Shown here: positions 1-9,148 of the stretch, piece after piece
How positions within the stretch are numbered: the first letter of the stretch is position 1
Layout: every line of letters begins with the position of its first letter
DNA from: Brevibacterium casei CIP 102111
Lineage (GTDB): Bacteria > Actinomycetota > Actinomycetes > Actinomycetales > Brevibacteriaceae
NCBI RefSeq assembly: GCF_900169275.1
Contig: NZ_FXZC01000002.1
Coordinates: 310,001 to 374,000 of the forward strand
Length of the DNA stretch: 64,000 nt
Reading direction: 5' to 3'
Notes under the pieces: generated by a model
What the model saw: the letters and a program-made list of their open reading frames with translations, nothing else
Database searches by the model: none
What the model was told of the DNA's origin: nothing
Position numbers and translations under genes: made by a program

Positions 1-1457
1 CCGGGGACACGGCGCTTGCCGCGTACCTTCTCGTGCCCGACCAGCGCAGCTACGAGCTGCGCGACATCGCCGCCGAACGCGCCGGCATCGAACTCGCCGC
101 CGCCTCGGCGAAGGACGGCCAGCTCTCCCTCGACCTCGACACCGACGCGACCGCACGCACCCACGGAACCAACGCGGCAGCGCTCATCGAGGTCCATGAC
201 GTGCTTGCGACGGCGATCGACGAAGCGAACATGACCCAGGTCTACCGGGACATCGAACTGCCGCTCGTCCCGGTGCTCGCGGGCATGGAGATGGCCGGCA
301 TCGCCATCGACGAGGACGGCCTGACCGCGCTCGTCGAGGACTTCACGAAGCAGGCGCAGGCGAGTGCCGAGCTCGCGTACGAGGCGATCGGCCACGAGGT
401 CAACCTCGGGTCCCCGAAGCAGCTGCAGACGGTCCTCTTCGACGAACTCGACATGCCGAAGACGAAGCGGACGAAGACGGGGTACACGACCGACGCCGAT
501 GCGCTGGCCGAGCTCTTCGTCAAGACCGAGCACCCGTTCCTCCAGCACCTGCTCGCCCACCGCGATGCGACGAAGCTCAAGCAGACCGTCGTCGGGCTCG
601 GCAAGACCGTCGCCGAGGACGGGCGGATCCATACGACCTATCAGCAGACGGTTGCGGCCACCGGACGTCTGTCCTCGCTCGATCCGAACCTGCAGAACAT
701 CCCCGTGCGCACCGAGTCCGGGCGGCGCATCCGCGAGGTCTTCGTCGCCGATCCGTCCGTCGAGGGCGGGCTCCTCCTCACCGCCGACTACTCGCAGATC
801 GAGATGCGCATCATGGCGCACCTCTCCGGCGATGCCGCGCTCATCCAGGCGTTCAAGGACGGCGAGGACCTCCACTCGTACGTCGGGTCGAAGGTCTTCT
901 CCGTCGGCATCGACGAGGTGGACGCGACGATGCGCTCGAAGGTCAAGGCGATGTCGTACGGCCTCGTCTACGGGCTCTCCGCGTACGGGCTCTCCCGGCA
1001 GCTCGCGATCGGCGTCGAGGAGGCCCGGGATCTCATGGCCCAGTACTTCGAGCGCTTCGGGGCGGTCAAGGACTACCTCGACGAGATCGTCGAGCAGGCC
1101 CGAGACAAGGGCTTCACGGAGACGATCATGGGACGCCGGCGGTACCTGCCCGCACTCCACAGCGACCGAAGGCAGCTCCGCGAGATGGCCGAGCGCGCCG
1201 CGCTCAACGCCCCGATCCAGGGCTCGGCCGCCGACATCATGAAGATCGCGATGCTCAAGGTCGCCGACCGGCTCGAGGGCTTCCGCTCCCGCATGCTGCT
1301 CCAGGTCCACGACGAGATCATCGTCGACCTCCACCCCGAGGAGGCGGACGAGGTCAAGGCGATCGTCACTGAGGAGATGGGCTCGGCCTTCGAACTCGAC
1401 GTCCCCCTCGACGTCAACGTCGGCACCGGCATCTCCTGGCACGCCGCCGCCCACTGA
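1..1457 (+). CDS. polA: DNA polymerase I, C-terminal part (5' end outside window)
   Basis: This gene makes the repair and Okazaki-fragment polymerase. The reading frame is already open at base 3 (GDTALAAYLLVPDQ...), so the gene starts upstream; about 484 C-terminal residues are present. Visible are the end of the 3'-5' exonuclease-like domain and the family A polymerase domain: motif A (DYSQIEMRI, near base 786), the O-helix (RSKVKAMSYGLVYG, near 933) and motif C (QVHDEI, near 1302). The O-helix has Tyr where E. coli Pol I has Phe762, as known for mycobacterial Pol I. The 5' nuclease domain, if present, lies outside the window. No convincing terminator follows; the next gene converges on it. 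Confidence 0.97.
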   Translation, partial: GDTALAAYLLVPDQRSYELRDIAAERAGIELAAASAKDGQLSLDLDTDATARTHGTNAAALIEVHDVLATAIDEANMTQVYRDIELPLVPVLAGMEMAGIAIDEDGLTALVEDFTKQAQASAELAYEAIGHEVNLGSPKQLQTVLFDELDMPKTKRTKTGYTTDADALAELFVKTEHPFLQHLLAHRDATKLKQTVVGLGKTVAEDGRIHTTYQQTVAATGRLSSLDPNLQNIPVRTESGRRIREVFVADPSVEGGLLLTADYSQIEMRIMAHLSGDAALIQAFKDGEDLHSYVGSKVFSVGIDEVDATMRSKVKAMSYGLVYGLSAYGLSRQLAIGVEEARDLMAQYFERFGAVKDYLDEIVEQARDKGFTETIMGRRRYLPALHSDRRQLREMAERAALNAPIQGSAADIMKIAMLKVADRLEGFRSRMLLQVHDEIIVDLHPEEADEVKAIVTEEMGSAFELDVPLDVNVGTGISWHAAAH

Positions 1458-1551
1458 GAGCAGCGCGCTCGCTCAAGGCGCCCAGCACTCAGCCAAGGGA
1501 GGAACACTTGCAATGTGCGCTCCGGCTTGAGTGAGAACCGGGTCGCGCGCG

Positions 1552-2391
1552 TCAGGCGTCGGGCAGCGTCGTCGCGAAGATCACAGTCCCGGGCATGAGC
1601 GCGCCGCGCAGGGGAGACCAGCCGCCCCACGCGGTCGTGTTCGTCTCCGGCCACTCGGGCTCGGTCACCGAGTCGATCGTGAAGCCGGCGCCCACGAGCA
1701 GGCTCACCCAGTCGCCCATCGTCCGGTGGTGCTCGGCGTAGACGGGCTGGCCGTCGGCATCGATCTCGACGTACGGCGTCCGGTCGAAGTACGAGTACTC
1801 GACGGTCAGCCCCGATTCGCCCGGCACGTCGGGGAACATCCAGCGCATCGGGTGCGTCGTCGAGAAGACCCACTTTCCGCCGGGGCGGACGACGCGGGCC
1901 ACCTCGGCCAGCACCACCTCGGCGTCCTTGACGAAGGGCAGGGCACCGTACGCGGAGAACGCGATGTCGAAGCTGTTCGAGGCGAACGGCAGGGAGCGGG
2001 CGTCGGCGCGGACGAAGGTCGGGGGAGTGGCATCGGGGCTGAGCGGATTCTCCCGCTGCAGGCGCGAGGCCTGCTCGAGCATGCCCGCGGAGAGGTCGAT
2101 GCCCGTGGCGATGGCGCCCTCCTCGGCGAGCCAGCGGGAGCACTGCCCGGCCCCGCACCCGACCTCGAGGATCTGCTTCCGGGCGACTGTGCCGAGGAGG
2201 TGGACGTCCGATTCGTGAATTCCTTCGGGACACCACATGAAGTCCGAGGCGCCGAGGAAGCTGCCGTGCTCGGCGAGGTACTCCTCGGCGGAATTGTCCC
2301 AATAGCTGCGGTTGGCGCGCACCGACGCCTCTTCGTCGATCGGCAGATACCCCCCGCTGATGACCTCGGTCGAATAGCTTCCGTCGCTCAT
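1552..2391 (-). CDS. Class I SAM-dependent methyltransferase
   Basis: A 279-residue protein with the Rossmann-type SAM-binding motif I (ILEVGCGAGQCSRWLAEEGA), an acidic motif II (GIDLSAGMLEQA) and the post-motif region FDIAFSAYGALPF typical of methyltransferase family 11. The substrate cannot be told from sequence. The start at 2391 is chosen over an upstream ATG at 2430 because GGAGGA lies just before it. The gene converges on polA and is divergent from rpsA, so both may share the regulatory region at 2392-2583. Synteny from memory: a methyltransferase commonly sits between polA and rpsA in Actinobacteria. Confidence 0.85.
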   Translation of the reverse strand: MSDGSYSTEVISGGYLPIDEEASVRANRSYWDNSAEEYLAEHGSFLGASDFMWCPEGIHESDVHLLGTVARKQILEVGCGAGQCSRWLAEEGAIATGIDLSAGMLEQASRLQRENPLSPDATPPTFVRADARSLPFASNSFDIAFSAYGALPFVKDAEVVLAEVARVVRPGGKWVFSTTHPMRWMFPDVPGESGLTVEYSYFDRTPYVEIDADGQPVYAEHHRTMGDWVSLLVGAGFTIDSVTEPEWPETNTTAWGGWSPLRGALMPGTVIFATTLPDA

Positions 2392-2453
2392 GAGTCCTCC
2401 GCGAATCGAGGGGCAGATCCCAGGGTGCATTCATGCCCTGAATGATGCTAGTA

Positions 2454-2481
2454 TTGACAACCGTATGTGCGTATGCATACG
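2454..2481 (+). promoter_or_regulatory. Upstream region of rpsA: TTGACA box and CGTATGCATACG palindrome
   Basis: A consensus TTGACA (2454-2459) is followed by CGTATG at 2462-2467, a second CGTATG at 2470-2475 and its inverse CATACG at 2476-2481. The last two form the perfect 12-bp palindrome CGTATGCATACG. A matching -10 at standard spacing is not obvious (ATACGA begins 17 bp after the -35). The palindrome looks like an operator, or part of one, for rpsA or the divergent methyltransferase. What binds it is unknown. Confidence 0.45.
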
Positions 2482-2583
2482 AGTCCATAATCGTAATCGA
2501 GACCGGATGCGACTCCCACAGGCTGTGCAAGCACCCCAAGGGTATCGGATCCGGGACACAATTCCATCGGAGTCCCTACCTAT

Positions 2584-4062
2584 ATGACCACCACCACGCC
2601 GGAATCGGTGCAGCCGAAGCAGGTCGCTGTCAATGACATCGGAACCGCTGAGGACTTCCTTGCCGCCGTCGACGAGACGATCAAGTACTTCAACGATGGC
2701 GACATCGTCGAAGGCACCGTCGTCAAGGTCGACCGCGACGAGGTCCTCGTCGACATCGGATACAAGACGGAAGGCGTCGTCCTTTCGCGTGAACTGTCCA
2801 TCAAGCACGATGTCGATCCCGGCGAAGTCGTCGAGGTCGGGGACCCCATCGAGGCACTCGTTCTCCAGAAGGAGGACAAAGAGGGCCGCCTCATGCTGTC
2901 GAAGAAGCGTGCGCAGTACGAGCGCGCCTGGGGCGACATCGAGAAGATCAAGGAAGAGGACGGCGTCGTCACCGGCACCGTCATCGAGGTCGTCAAGGGC
3001 GGCCTGATCGTCGACATCGGCCTGCGCGGCTTCCTTCCCGCCTCGCTCGTCGAGATGCGTCGCGTCCGCGACCTCGCCCCCTACATCGGGCAGCAGGTCG
3101 AGGCGAAGATCATCGAACTCGACAAGAACCGCAACAACGTCGTCCTCTCGCGCCGCGCCTGGCTCGAGCAGACCCAGTCCGAGGTCCGCCACGACTTCCT
3201 CCAGACCCTGCAGAAGGGCCAGGTCCGTCCCGGCGTCGTGTCCTCGATCGTCAACTTCGGTGCCTTCGTCGACCTCGGTGGTGTCGACGGACTCGTGCAC
3301 GTCTCGGAGCTGTCCTGGAAGCACATCGATCACCCGGGTGAGGTCGTCACCGTCGGTGACGAGGTCACCGTCGAGGTCCTCGACGTCGACATGGACCGTG
3401 AGCGCGTCTCGCTCTCGCTTAAGGCGACGCAGGAAGATCCGTGGCAGCACTTCGCGCGCACCCACGTCATCGGCCAGATCGTGCCCGGCAAGGTCACCAA
3501 GCTCGTTCCGTTCGGCGCGTTCGTCCGCGTCGAGGACGGCATCGAGGGCCTCGTCCACATCTCCGAGCTCGCCGTGCGCCACGTCGACCTGCCCGAGCAG
3601 GTCGTCTCCGTCGACGAGACCATCTACGTCAAGGTCATCGACATCGACCTCGAGCGTCGCCGCATCTCGCTCTCGCTCAAGCAGGCGAACGAAGGCGTCG
3701 ACCCCGAGGCCGAGGAGTTCCTCGACCCGGCTCTCTACGGCATGCCGCAGGAGTACGACGAGGACGGCAACTACAAGTACCCCGAAGGCTTCGACCCCGA
3801 GACCAACGAGTGGATCGAGGGCTTCGAGGCGCAGCGCGAGATCTGGGAGCAGCAGTACGCCGCCGCCCAGGCGCGTTGGGAAGAGCACAAGAAGCAGGTC
3901 GCGAAGGCCATCGCCGCGGACGCCGAAGCCGGCGCTGCGGACTCGGGCTCCGACGCCGCTCCCGCCACCGGGTCCTTCTCCTCCGAGGAGTCGGGCGACG
4001 AGGGCACGCTCGCCAGCGACGAAGCACTCGCAGCTCTGCGTGAGAAGCTTGCAGGCAGCTGA
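2584..4062 (+). CDS. rpsA: 30S ribosomal protein S1
   Basis: This protein binds mRNA on the 30S subunit and helps initiation. It has 492 residues with four S1 RNA-binding repeats at about residues 35-105, 122-190, 208-278 and 293-363, each with the family pattern G.V..(V/I)..FGAFV.L and ending in (V/I)SLSLK. An acidic, low-complexity tail follows (about 370-492). Four repeats is the usual actinobacterial form; E. coli S1 has six. The ATG at 2584 is preceded by a weak purine stretch (CGGAG). The gene has its own upstream region and a strong terminator, suggesting a single-gene transcript. Confidence 0.97.
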   Translation: MTTTTPESVQPKQVAVNDIGTAEDFLAAVDETIKYFNDGDIVEGTVVKVDRDEVLVDIGYKTEGVVLSRELSIKHDVDPGEVVEVGDPIEALVLQKEDKEGRLMLSKKRAQYERAWGDIEKIKEEDGVVTGTVIEVVKGGLIVDIGLRGFLPASLVEMRRVRDLAPYIGQQVEAKIIELDKNRNNVVLSRRAWLEQTQSEVRHDFLQTLQKGQVRPGVVSSIVNFGAFVDLGGVDGLVHVSELSWKHIDHPGEVVTVGDEVTVEVLDVDMDRERVSLSLKATQEDPWQHFARTHVIGQIVPGKVTKLVPFGAFVRVEDGIEGLVHISELAVRHVDLPEQVVSVDETIYVKVIDIDLERRRISLSLKQANEGVDPEAEEFLDPALYGMPQEYDEDGNYKYPEGFDPETNEWIEGFEAQREIWEQQYAAAQARWEEHKKQVAKAIAADAEAGAADSGSDAAPATGSFSSEESGDEGTLASDEALAALREKLAGS

Positions 4063-4072
4063 CATCAGCGCA

Positions 4073-5971
4073 GTGAAGGGCTCCCGGTCGACAGGCCGGG
4101 AGCCCTTTGCATATGCGCGACTGCGACCATGGGCGTGGTACACGCTCATCCTCATCCTCGCGAGCATCTGCGTGTTCGGCGGTGTCGCCGCCGACCCGGG
4201 CGGCCAGGTGTCCGCCGGCAACGACGACTCCTCGCTCTTCATCTGGTGGCTCGGCCACGGCGCCGAGGTGCTCGCCGGGTTCCTCGGCTTCGGTGACGGA
4301 TCCGTCGCCGCCGGGGAGGGCTTCCTCTTCACCGACGCGATGAATGCGCTCGGCGGGGGAGTCAACGGCGCGTGGAACACCTCCCTGACCGGGATCGCGA
4401 TCGTGCTGGCGCCGCTCACCTGGGTGGCCGGGCCGATCATCGCCTACAACGTCCTCATCCTCGCCATCCCCGTCCTCAACTCGCTTGCGACGGCAGTGCT
4501 CTTCACCCGCTTCCTCCGTCGCGGCCCCGCGTTCGCCGCGGCCGCAGGCGTCGGGTTCTCGAGTTACACGATCGCGCAGCTCTCCGGACACCCCAACCTC
4601 GCCTTCGCGATCGCCCCGCCGCTCGTCGCAGCACTCGTCCTCGCCCTCCTCGCCGGACCGCGGCCGGGACCCGGCCAGGACGCGGGCGCCCAGCCGACCG
4701 ACGCCGCCGGGGTCGAACGGTCCGGGGACGCCCGCGTGCTCGGCTGCCGCACCTGGCTGCTCGGGCTCGGGCTCGGCGCCGTCCTCGGCTTCCAGTTCTA
4801 CGTCTCCACCGAGGTGCTCGCCGGGACGTTCATCGCCTTCCTCTGCCTCATGCTCGGCCTCGTCCTCTGCGGCCGTTCCCTGCTCACCCGCATCGGCTGG
4901 CTGCGCCTGGGAGCCGGCGGCCTCCTCGGCGCCGGGATCGCCCTGATCTGTGCGCTCCCGCTGCTGCTGACGATGGCCGGTCCCAACGCCCCGTCCGGGG
5001 CGATCCGCCCGCACGGCGTGTGGAACACCGACCTCCTCGATCCCGTCGTCCCCGCGTCCCCGACGCTCATCGGCGCGGGTGAGTCACCGCTGCCACGGGT
5101 CATGGACATCGACGGCGCCGAGATCGGCGCCTACGTCGGCATCCCCGCCCTCCTCGCGGCGGCGATCATCGTCCTCGCCTTCGCCCGCCGCTCGGTTGTC
5201 GTGCGCGTCGCCGCGGTCACCGGCCTGCTCGTCTTCGTCCTCTCGCTGGGATCGCCCGTCCTCCTCGGCGGGTCCGTCCTCGTCCCCACGGGTCCCTTCG
5301 CCCTCATCGAGTCGATCCCCGTGCTCAACAACGTCCTGCCCATGCGCCTCGTCCTCCATTCGACGATCGCGCTCTTCGCGATCCTCGGCTGGGGTCTCCA
5401 ATGGGCGCTGACGGCCCGCCGCCGTCCCCGCGGGATCGCGATGCTCGGCCTGCTCGCCGTTGCGGCCATCGTCGTCCTCCCCGGTGTCCAGCCCGCCCGT
5501 GAGGTCTACGTCCCCGAGTTCTACCGCAGCTCCATCGCCGAGGTGATCCCTGCCGGATCCGTCGTCAAGACCCTGCCGCGGCCGCTCGCGTGGGCCGAAC
5601 CGCACGCCGATGAGGCGATGGTGTGGCAGTCCGTTGCCGACTTCCGGTACCGGGAGACCGGCGGGTACTTCATCGGCTCGAGCCCCGACTCCCCGGTCAC
5701 CTACGCCGCCCCCGAGGACGGACTCGATACGGCCCTGCGCCCGACGATCTTCGCCGGCGCCCCTATGCCCGCAGCCGACGACCCCGCCGTCGCCGCCGGC
5801 ATCGCCTCCCTGCGGAATGCGGGCGTCGACTTCGTCGTCATCGCTCCCGAGGCTCCGCTGGCGACCGGGGGAACCGGTGAGCTCGAGGCACTGCTTACGG
5901 CGCATCTCGGACAGCCCGTGTTCGCCGACGAGGGAGTCGTCGTCTTTCGGGTGAGCGGGTCCGGCTCCTGA
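4073..5971 (+). CDS. Polytopic membrane protein, GT-C/YfhO-like
   Basis: A large integral membrane protein of about 630 residues with at least ten hydrophobic segments (for example WYTLILILASICVFGGV, GIAIVLAPLTWVAGPIIAY, LVFVLSLGSPVLL) and an extracytoplasmic C-terminal part of about 150 residues. The overall design resembles YfhO and GT-C glycosyltransferases, which use lipid-linked sugars, but no catalytic motif could be assigned. The start is unclear. GTG 4073 is in frame but lies on the edge of the rpsA terminator and lacks a ribosome binding site; GTG 4172 would remove the first membrane segment. Codon use and stop position make the coding frame itself secure. Confidence 0.7.
   Translation: MKGSRSTGREPFAYARLRPWAWYTLILILASICVFGGVAADPGGQVSAGNDDSSLFIWWLGHGAEVLAGFLGFGDGSVAAGEGFLFTDAMNALGGGVNGAWNTSLTGIAIVLAPLTWVAGPIIAYNVLILAIPVLNSLATAVLFTRFLRRGPAFAAAAGVGFSSYTIAQLSGHPNLAFAIAPPLVAALVLALLAGPRPGPGQDAGAQPTDAAGVERSGDARVLGCRTWLLGLGLGAVLGFQFYVSTEVLAGTFIAFLCLMLGLVLCGRSLLTRIGWLRLGAGGLLGAGIALICALPLLLTMAGPNAPSGAIRPHGVWNTDLLDPVVPASPTLIGAGESPLPRVMDIDGAEIGAYVGIPALLAAAIIVLAFARRSVVVRVAAVTGLLVFVLSLGSPVLLGGSVLVPTGPFALIESIPVLNNVLPMRLVLHSTIALFAILGWGLQWALTARRRPRGIAMLGLLAVAAIVVLPGVQPAREVYVPEFYRSSIAEVIPAGSVVKTLPRPLAWAEPHADEAMVWQSVADFRYRETGGYFIGSSPDSPVTYAAPEDGLDTALRPTIFAGAPMPAADDPAVAAGIASLRNAGVDFVVIAPEAPLATGGTGELEALLTAHLGQPVFADEGVVVFRVSGSGS
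4076..4108 (+). terminator. Rho-independent-type terminator of rpsA
   Basis: A perfect 12-bp inverted repeat (AAGGGCTCCCGG at 4076-4087, CCGGGAGCCCTT at 4096-4107) with an 8-nt loop ends in a short T run. It begins 14 bases after the rpsA stop. It also overlaps the only canonical long start of the next gene. Confidence 0.85.
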
Positions 5972-5997
5972 TCCGCCACAGCGCCCTCGCCGGGGGA

Positions 5998-6003
5998 TAG
6001 GCT
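5998..6003 (+). promoter_or_regulatory. -10 box of coaE (predicted leaderless)
   Basis: TAGGCT ends 6 nt before the coaE ATG. There is no Shine-Dalgarno sequence between them, so transcription probably starts at or next to the start codon. Confidence 0.5.
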
Positions 6004-6009
6004 GGCCCC

Positions 6010-6918
6010 ATGCTGAGGATCGGACTGACCGGAGGGATCGGCGCGGGCAAATCGACGGTGGCCGGGCTGCTCGCCGCCCATGGCGCGGAGATCATCGACG
6101 CCGACGTCATCGCCCGCGAGGTCGTCGCCCCCGGGGAACCGCTCGTCGACACCCTCGCCGAGGCGTTCGGCCGTGACATCGTCTCCGCCGACGGCGGACT
6201 CGACCGGGCCCGTCTCGCCGCCGTCGCCTTCGCCGATCCCGAGTCGACGGCCCGCCTCGGCGCGCTCATGCACCCGGTCATCCGGGATCGGACCGCGCAG
6301 CGCTTCGCCGCATCGACCGCCGAGGTCGTCGTCCACGACGTCCCCCTCCTCGTCGAGAACCACATGGAGACCGGCTACCACCTCACCCTCCTCGTCGACG
6401 TCCCCGCCGACGTCCGGCTCGATCGCCTCGTCGCGTCCCGGGGGATGGACCGCGACGATGCGCAGGCGCGCATCGCCCGGCAGGCGAGCGACGAGGAGCG
6501 GCGGGCCGCGTGCGACGTCCTCATCGACAACTCCGGCACCCCCACCGCTGCCGAGGCGGTCGTCGACCGTCTCTGGACAGAGCGGTTGGCGCCGTTCGCC
6601 GCGAACCTCGCCGCGGGGCGTCCCGCGGCGCGTGAGGCCGGGGTCGTGGCTGAGCGGCGCGAGGGCGATGCCGAACGCCTCGCCGCGAAGCTGCGCCACG
6701 GCACGGGCGAGGAGTTCCCGATCGCCGTGACCGGCGACGGCTCGTCGGGGGTGCCGATCGCCCTCGCGCTCGCGGTGCCCGACGCCGGCTCGGCAGAGGC
6801 GCTCTCACCGCGGCTGACGACGCTCGGGTTCCCCCCGGCGGCCTCCGACGACGAGCTCCTGCGGGCCAGCGCCGATCCCGGACTGCCCGCCGACCTCGAG
6901 GTGCGTCCCGCCGGGTGA
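6010..6918 (+). CDS. coaE: Dephospho-CoA kinase with short C-terminal extension
   Basis: This enzyme catalyses the last step of coenzyme A synthesis, phosphorylating the 3'-OH of dephospho-CoA with ATP. The P-loop GGIGAGKST is at residues 8-16, the DADVIAREVV substrate region follows, and the lid/LID-like segment with SRGMDRDDAQARI is near 145. The family core is about 200 residues; this protein has 302. The extra 100 residues contain a stretch (IALALAVPDAGSAEALSPRL) that resembles the start of the GrpB/UPF0157 domain fused to mycobacterial CoaE. It is much shorter here and may be a remnant; this reading is inference. The start fits the leaderless -10 at 5998. Confidence 0.93.
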   Translation: MLRIGLTGGIGAGKSTVAGLLAAHGAEIIDADVIAREVVAPGEPLVDTLAEAFGRDIVSADGGLDRARLAAVAFADPESTARLGALMHPVIRDRTAQRFAASTAEVVVHDVPLLVENHMETGYHLTLLVDVPADVRLDRLVASRGMDRDDAQARIARQASDEERRAACDVLIDNSGTPTAAEAVVDRLWTERLAPFAANLAAGRPAAREAGVVAERREGDAERLAAKLRHGTGEEFPIAVTGDGSSGVPIALALAVPDAGSAEALSPRLTTLGFPPAASDDELLRASADPGLPADLEVRPAG

Positions 6919-6975
6919 GGGCAGCGTCGGCCCGGTCGGGTGGGTCCTGCCCAGTGTCGTGTCAGGGCCGAGGTC

Positions 6976-6981
6976 TACGCT
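6976..6981 (+). promoter_or_regulatory. -10 box of uvrB (predicted leaderless)
   Basis: TACGCT ends 6 nt before ATG 6988. It supports that start over the in-frame ATG at 6940. No LexA-type palindrome is seen here. Confidence 0.5.
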
Positions 6982-6987
6982 GGGTCC

Positions 6988-9120
6988 ATGAGCCCATCAC
7001 GTCCCCTGCCCGCGATCGGGCACCGACCCGACGTCACTCGCACGGTGGCACCGTTCGAGGTCGTCTCCGAATACTCGCCCTCGGGCGACCAGCCCACCGC
7101 GATCCGTGAGATCTCCGAGCGCCTCGACTCCGGTGAGCGCGACATCGTCCTCCTCGGCGCCACCGGCACCGGCAAGTCGGCGACGACGGCGTGGCTCATC
7201 GAACAGGTGCAGCGGCCCACGCTCATCATGGCGCCGAACAAGACCCTCGCCGCCCAGCTGGCCAACGAGTTCCGCCAGCTCCTGCCCAACAACGCGGTCG
7301 AGTACTTCGTCTCCTACTACGACTACTACCAGCCGGAAGCGTACGTCCCGCAGACCGACACCTTCATCGAGAAGGACTCGTCGATCAACGACGAGGTCGA
7401 GCGGCTGCGGCACTCGGCGACGAACTCGCTGCTCACCCGCCGCGACGTCGTCGTCGTCTCGACCGTCTCGTGCATCTACGGTCTCGGCACCCCCGAGGAG
7501 TACGTCGACCGCATGGTCACCCTCCACAAGGGGCAGGAGTGCGACCGGGACGAACTCCTCAAGCGGTTCGTCTCGATGCAGTACACGCGCAACGACATGG
7601 CCTTCACCCGCGGCACGTTCCGGGTCCGGGGCGACACCGTCGAGATCATCCCGCAGTACGAGGAGCTCGCCCTGCGCATCGAGTTCTTCGGCGACGAGAT
7701 CGAATCGCTGCAGACCCTCCACCCGCTCACCGGGGAGATCATCCGCGACGAGGACACCATCCATGTCTTCCCGGCCTCCCACTACGTCGCCGGTGAGGAC
7801 AGGATGGGCCGGGCGATCAGCGAGATCGAGGACGAGCTCCAGTCCCGGCTGAGCGAGTTCGAAGCCCAGAACAAGCTCTTGGAGGCGCAGCGGCTGAAGA
7901 TGCGCACGAGCTACGACCTCGAGATGATGGAGTCGATGGGCTTCACTTCGGGGATCGAGAACTACTCCCGCCACATCGACGGTCGTCCCGCGGGCTCGGC
8001 GCCGAACTGCCTGCTCGACTACTTCCCCGAGGACTTCCTCCTCGTCGTCGACGAGTCCCATGTCACCGTGCCCCAGATCGGCGGCATGTATGAAGGCGAC
8101 ATGTCGCGCAAGCGCACACTCGTCGAACACGGCTTCCGGCTGCCGAGCGCGATGGACAACCGACCGCTGAAGTTCGACGAGTTCCGCGAACGCGTGGGGC
8201 AGACCGTCTACCTCTCGGCGACCCCGGGCGACTTCGAGCTCGAACGCGCCTCCGGCACCGTCCAGCAGATCATCCGGCCCACCGGCCTCGTCGACCCCGA
8301 GGTCGTTGTCAAGCCGACGAAGGGCCAGATCGACGACCTCCTCGACGAGATCCGGACCCGGGTCGAGCGCAACGAGCGGGTGCTCGTGACCACCCTGACG
8401 AAGAAGATGGCCGAGGACCTCACCGACTACCTCCTCGACCACGAGGTCCGCGTCCAGTACCTCCACTCGGATGTCGACACGCTGCGCCGCGTCGAGCTGC
8501 TCACCGAGCTGCGGGCCGGGGAGTTCGACGTCCTCGTCGGCATCAACCTGCTCCGGGAGGGCCTCGACCTGCCCGAGGTCTCCCTCGTCGCGATCCTCGA
8601 CGCCGACAAGGAGGGCTTCCTCCGGTCGACGACCTCGCTCATCCAGACGATCGGCCGCGCGGCCCGCAATGTCCACGGCCAGGTCCACATGTACGCCGAC
8701 TCGATCACCCGCTCGATGCAGGAGGCGATCGACGAGACGAACCGCAGGCGGGAGATCCAGATCGCCTACAACGAGGAGAACGGCATCGATCCGGCGCCGC
8801 TGGTGAAGAAGATCGCCGACATCACCGAGCGGCTTCAGCGTGAGGACGCCGACACCCGTGAGCTGCTCACGGAGTTCGACTACGGCAAAGGCAAGCGCGG
8901 CTACAATTCGACGCTCAGCGACGAGCAGCGTCAGGCCGCCTCCGGCGGCAGCTCGCTGCGCCCGCCGGCTGCGGACCTCACTGAGCTCATCGAGTCCCTG
9001 ACGACGCAGATGCACGCCGCCGCCGCCGAACTCCAGTTCGAACTCGCCGCTCGCCTGCGCGATGAGCTCTCGGATCTCAAGAAGGAGCTGCGGGCGATGA
9101 AGGAGGTCGGACACGCCTGA
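6988..9120 (+). CDS. uvrB: UvrABC excision nuclease subunit B
   Basis: The DNA-damage verifying helicase-like subunit of nucleotide excision repair; it is loaded by UvrA and then recruits UvrC. Of 710 residues, Walker A GATGTGKS is at 57-64, the beta-hairpin [20 protein letters not shown] near 108, DESH near 356, and helicase motifs V/VI ([26 protein letters not shown]) near 520-570. A UVR domain ([20 protein letters not shown]) ends the protein and would contact UvrC. Length is normal for the family. The start was chosen from the -10 box; the upstream in-frame ATG adds 16 unconserved-looking residues. Confidence 0.96.
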   Translation: MSPSRPLPAIGHRPDVTRTVAPFEVVSEYSPSGDQPTAIREISERLDSGERDIVLLGATGTGKSATTAWLIEQVQRPTLIMAPNKTLAAQLANEFRQLLPNNAVEYFVSYYDYYQPEAYVPQTDTFIEKDSSINDEVERLRHSATNSLLTRRDVVVVSTVSCIYGLGTPEEYVDRMVTLHKGQECDRDELLKRFVSMQYTRNDMAFTRGTFRVRGDTVEIIPQYEELALRIEFFGDEIESLQTLHPLTGEIIRDEDTIHVFPASHYVAGEDRMGRAISEIEDELQSRLSEFEAQNKLLEAQRLKMRTSYDLEMMESMGFTSGIENYSRHIDGRPAGSAPNCLLDYFPEDFLLVVDESHVTVPQIGGMYEGDMSRKRTLVEHGFRLPSAMDNRPLKFDEFRERVGQTVYLSATPGDFELERASGTVQQIIRPTGLVDPEVVVKPTKGQIDDLLDEIRTRVERNERVLVTTLTKKMAEDLTDYLLDHEVRVQYLHSDVDTLRRVELLTELRAGEFDVLVGINLLREGLDLPEVSLVAILDADKEGFLRSTTSLIQTIGRAARNVHGQVHMYADSITRSMQEAIDETNRRREIQIAYNEENGIDPAPLVKKIADITERLQREDADTRELLTEFDYGKGKRGYNSTLSDEQRQAASGGSSLRPPAADLTELIESLTTQMHAAAAELQFELAARLRDELSDLKKELRAMKEVGHA

Positions 9121-9148
9121 CCATGAGGCCGTGGGAAGGTGACTATAC

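Noticed and set aside
1458-1551. Possible terminator between polA and the methyltransferase (CTCAAG ... CTTGAG)
   Set aside because: The arms are about 55 bases apart and only six bases long; no stable hairpin.
5422-5437. Near-match to the palindrome (CGTCCCCGCGGGATCG) in the membrane protein gene
   Set aside because: It has two mismatches that break the symmetry and is read in another frame; likely chance in GC-rich coding sequence.
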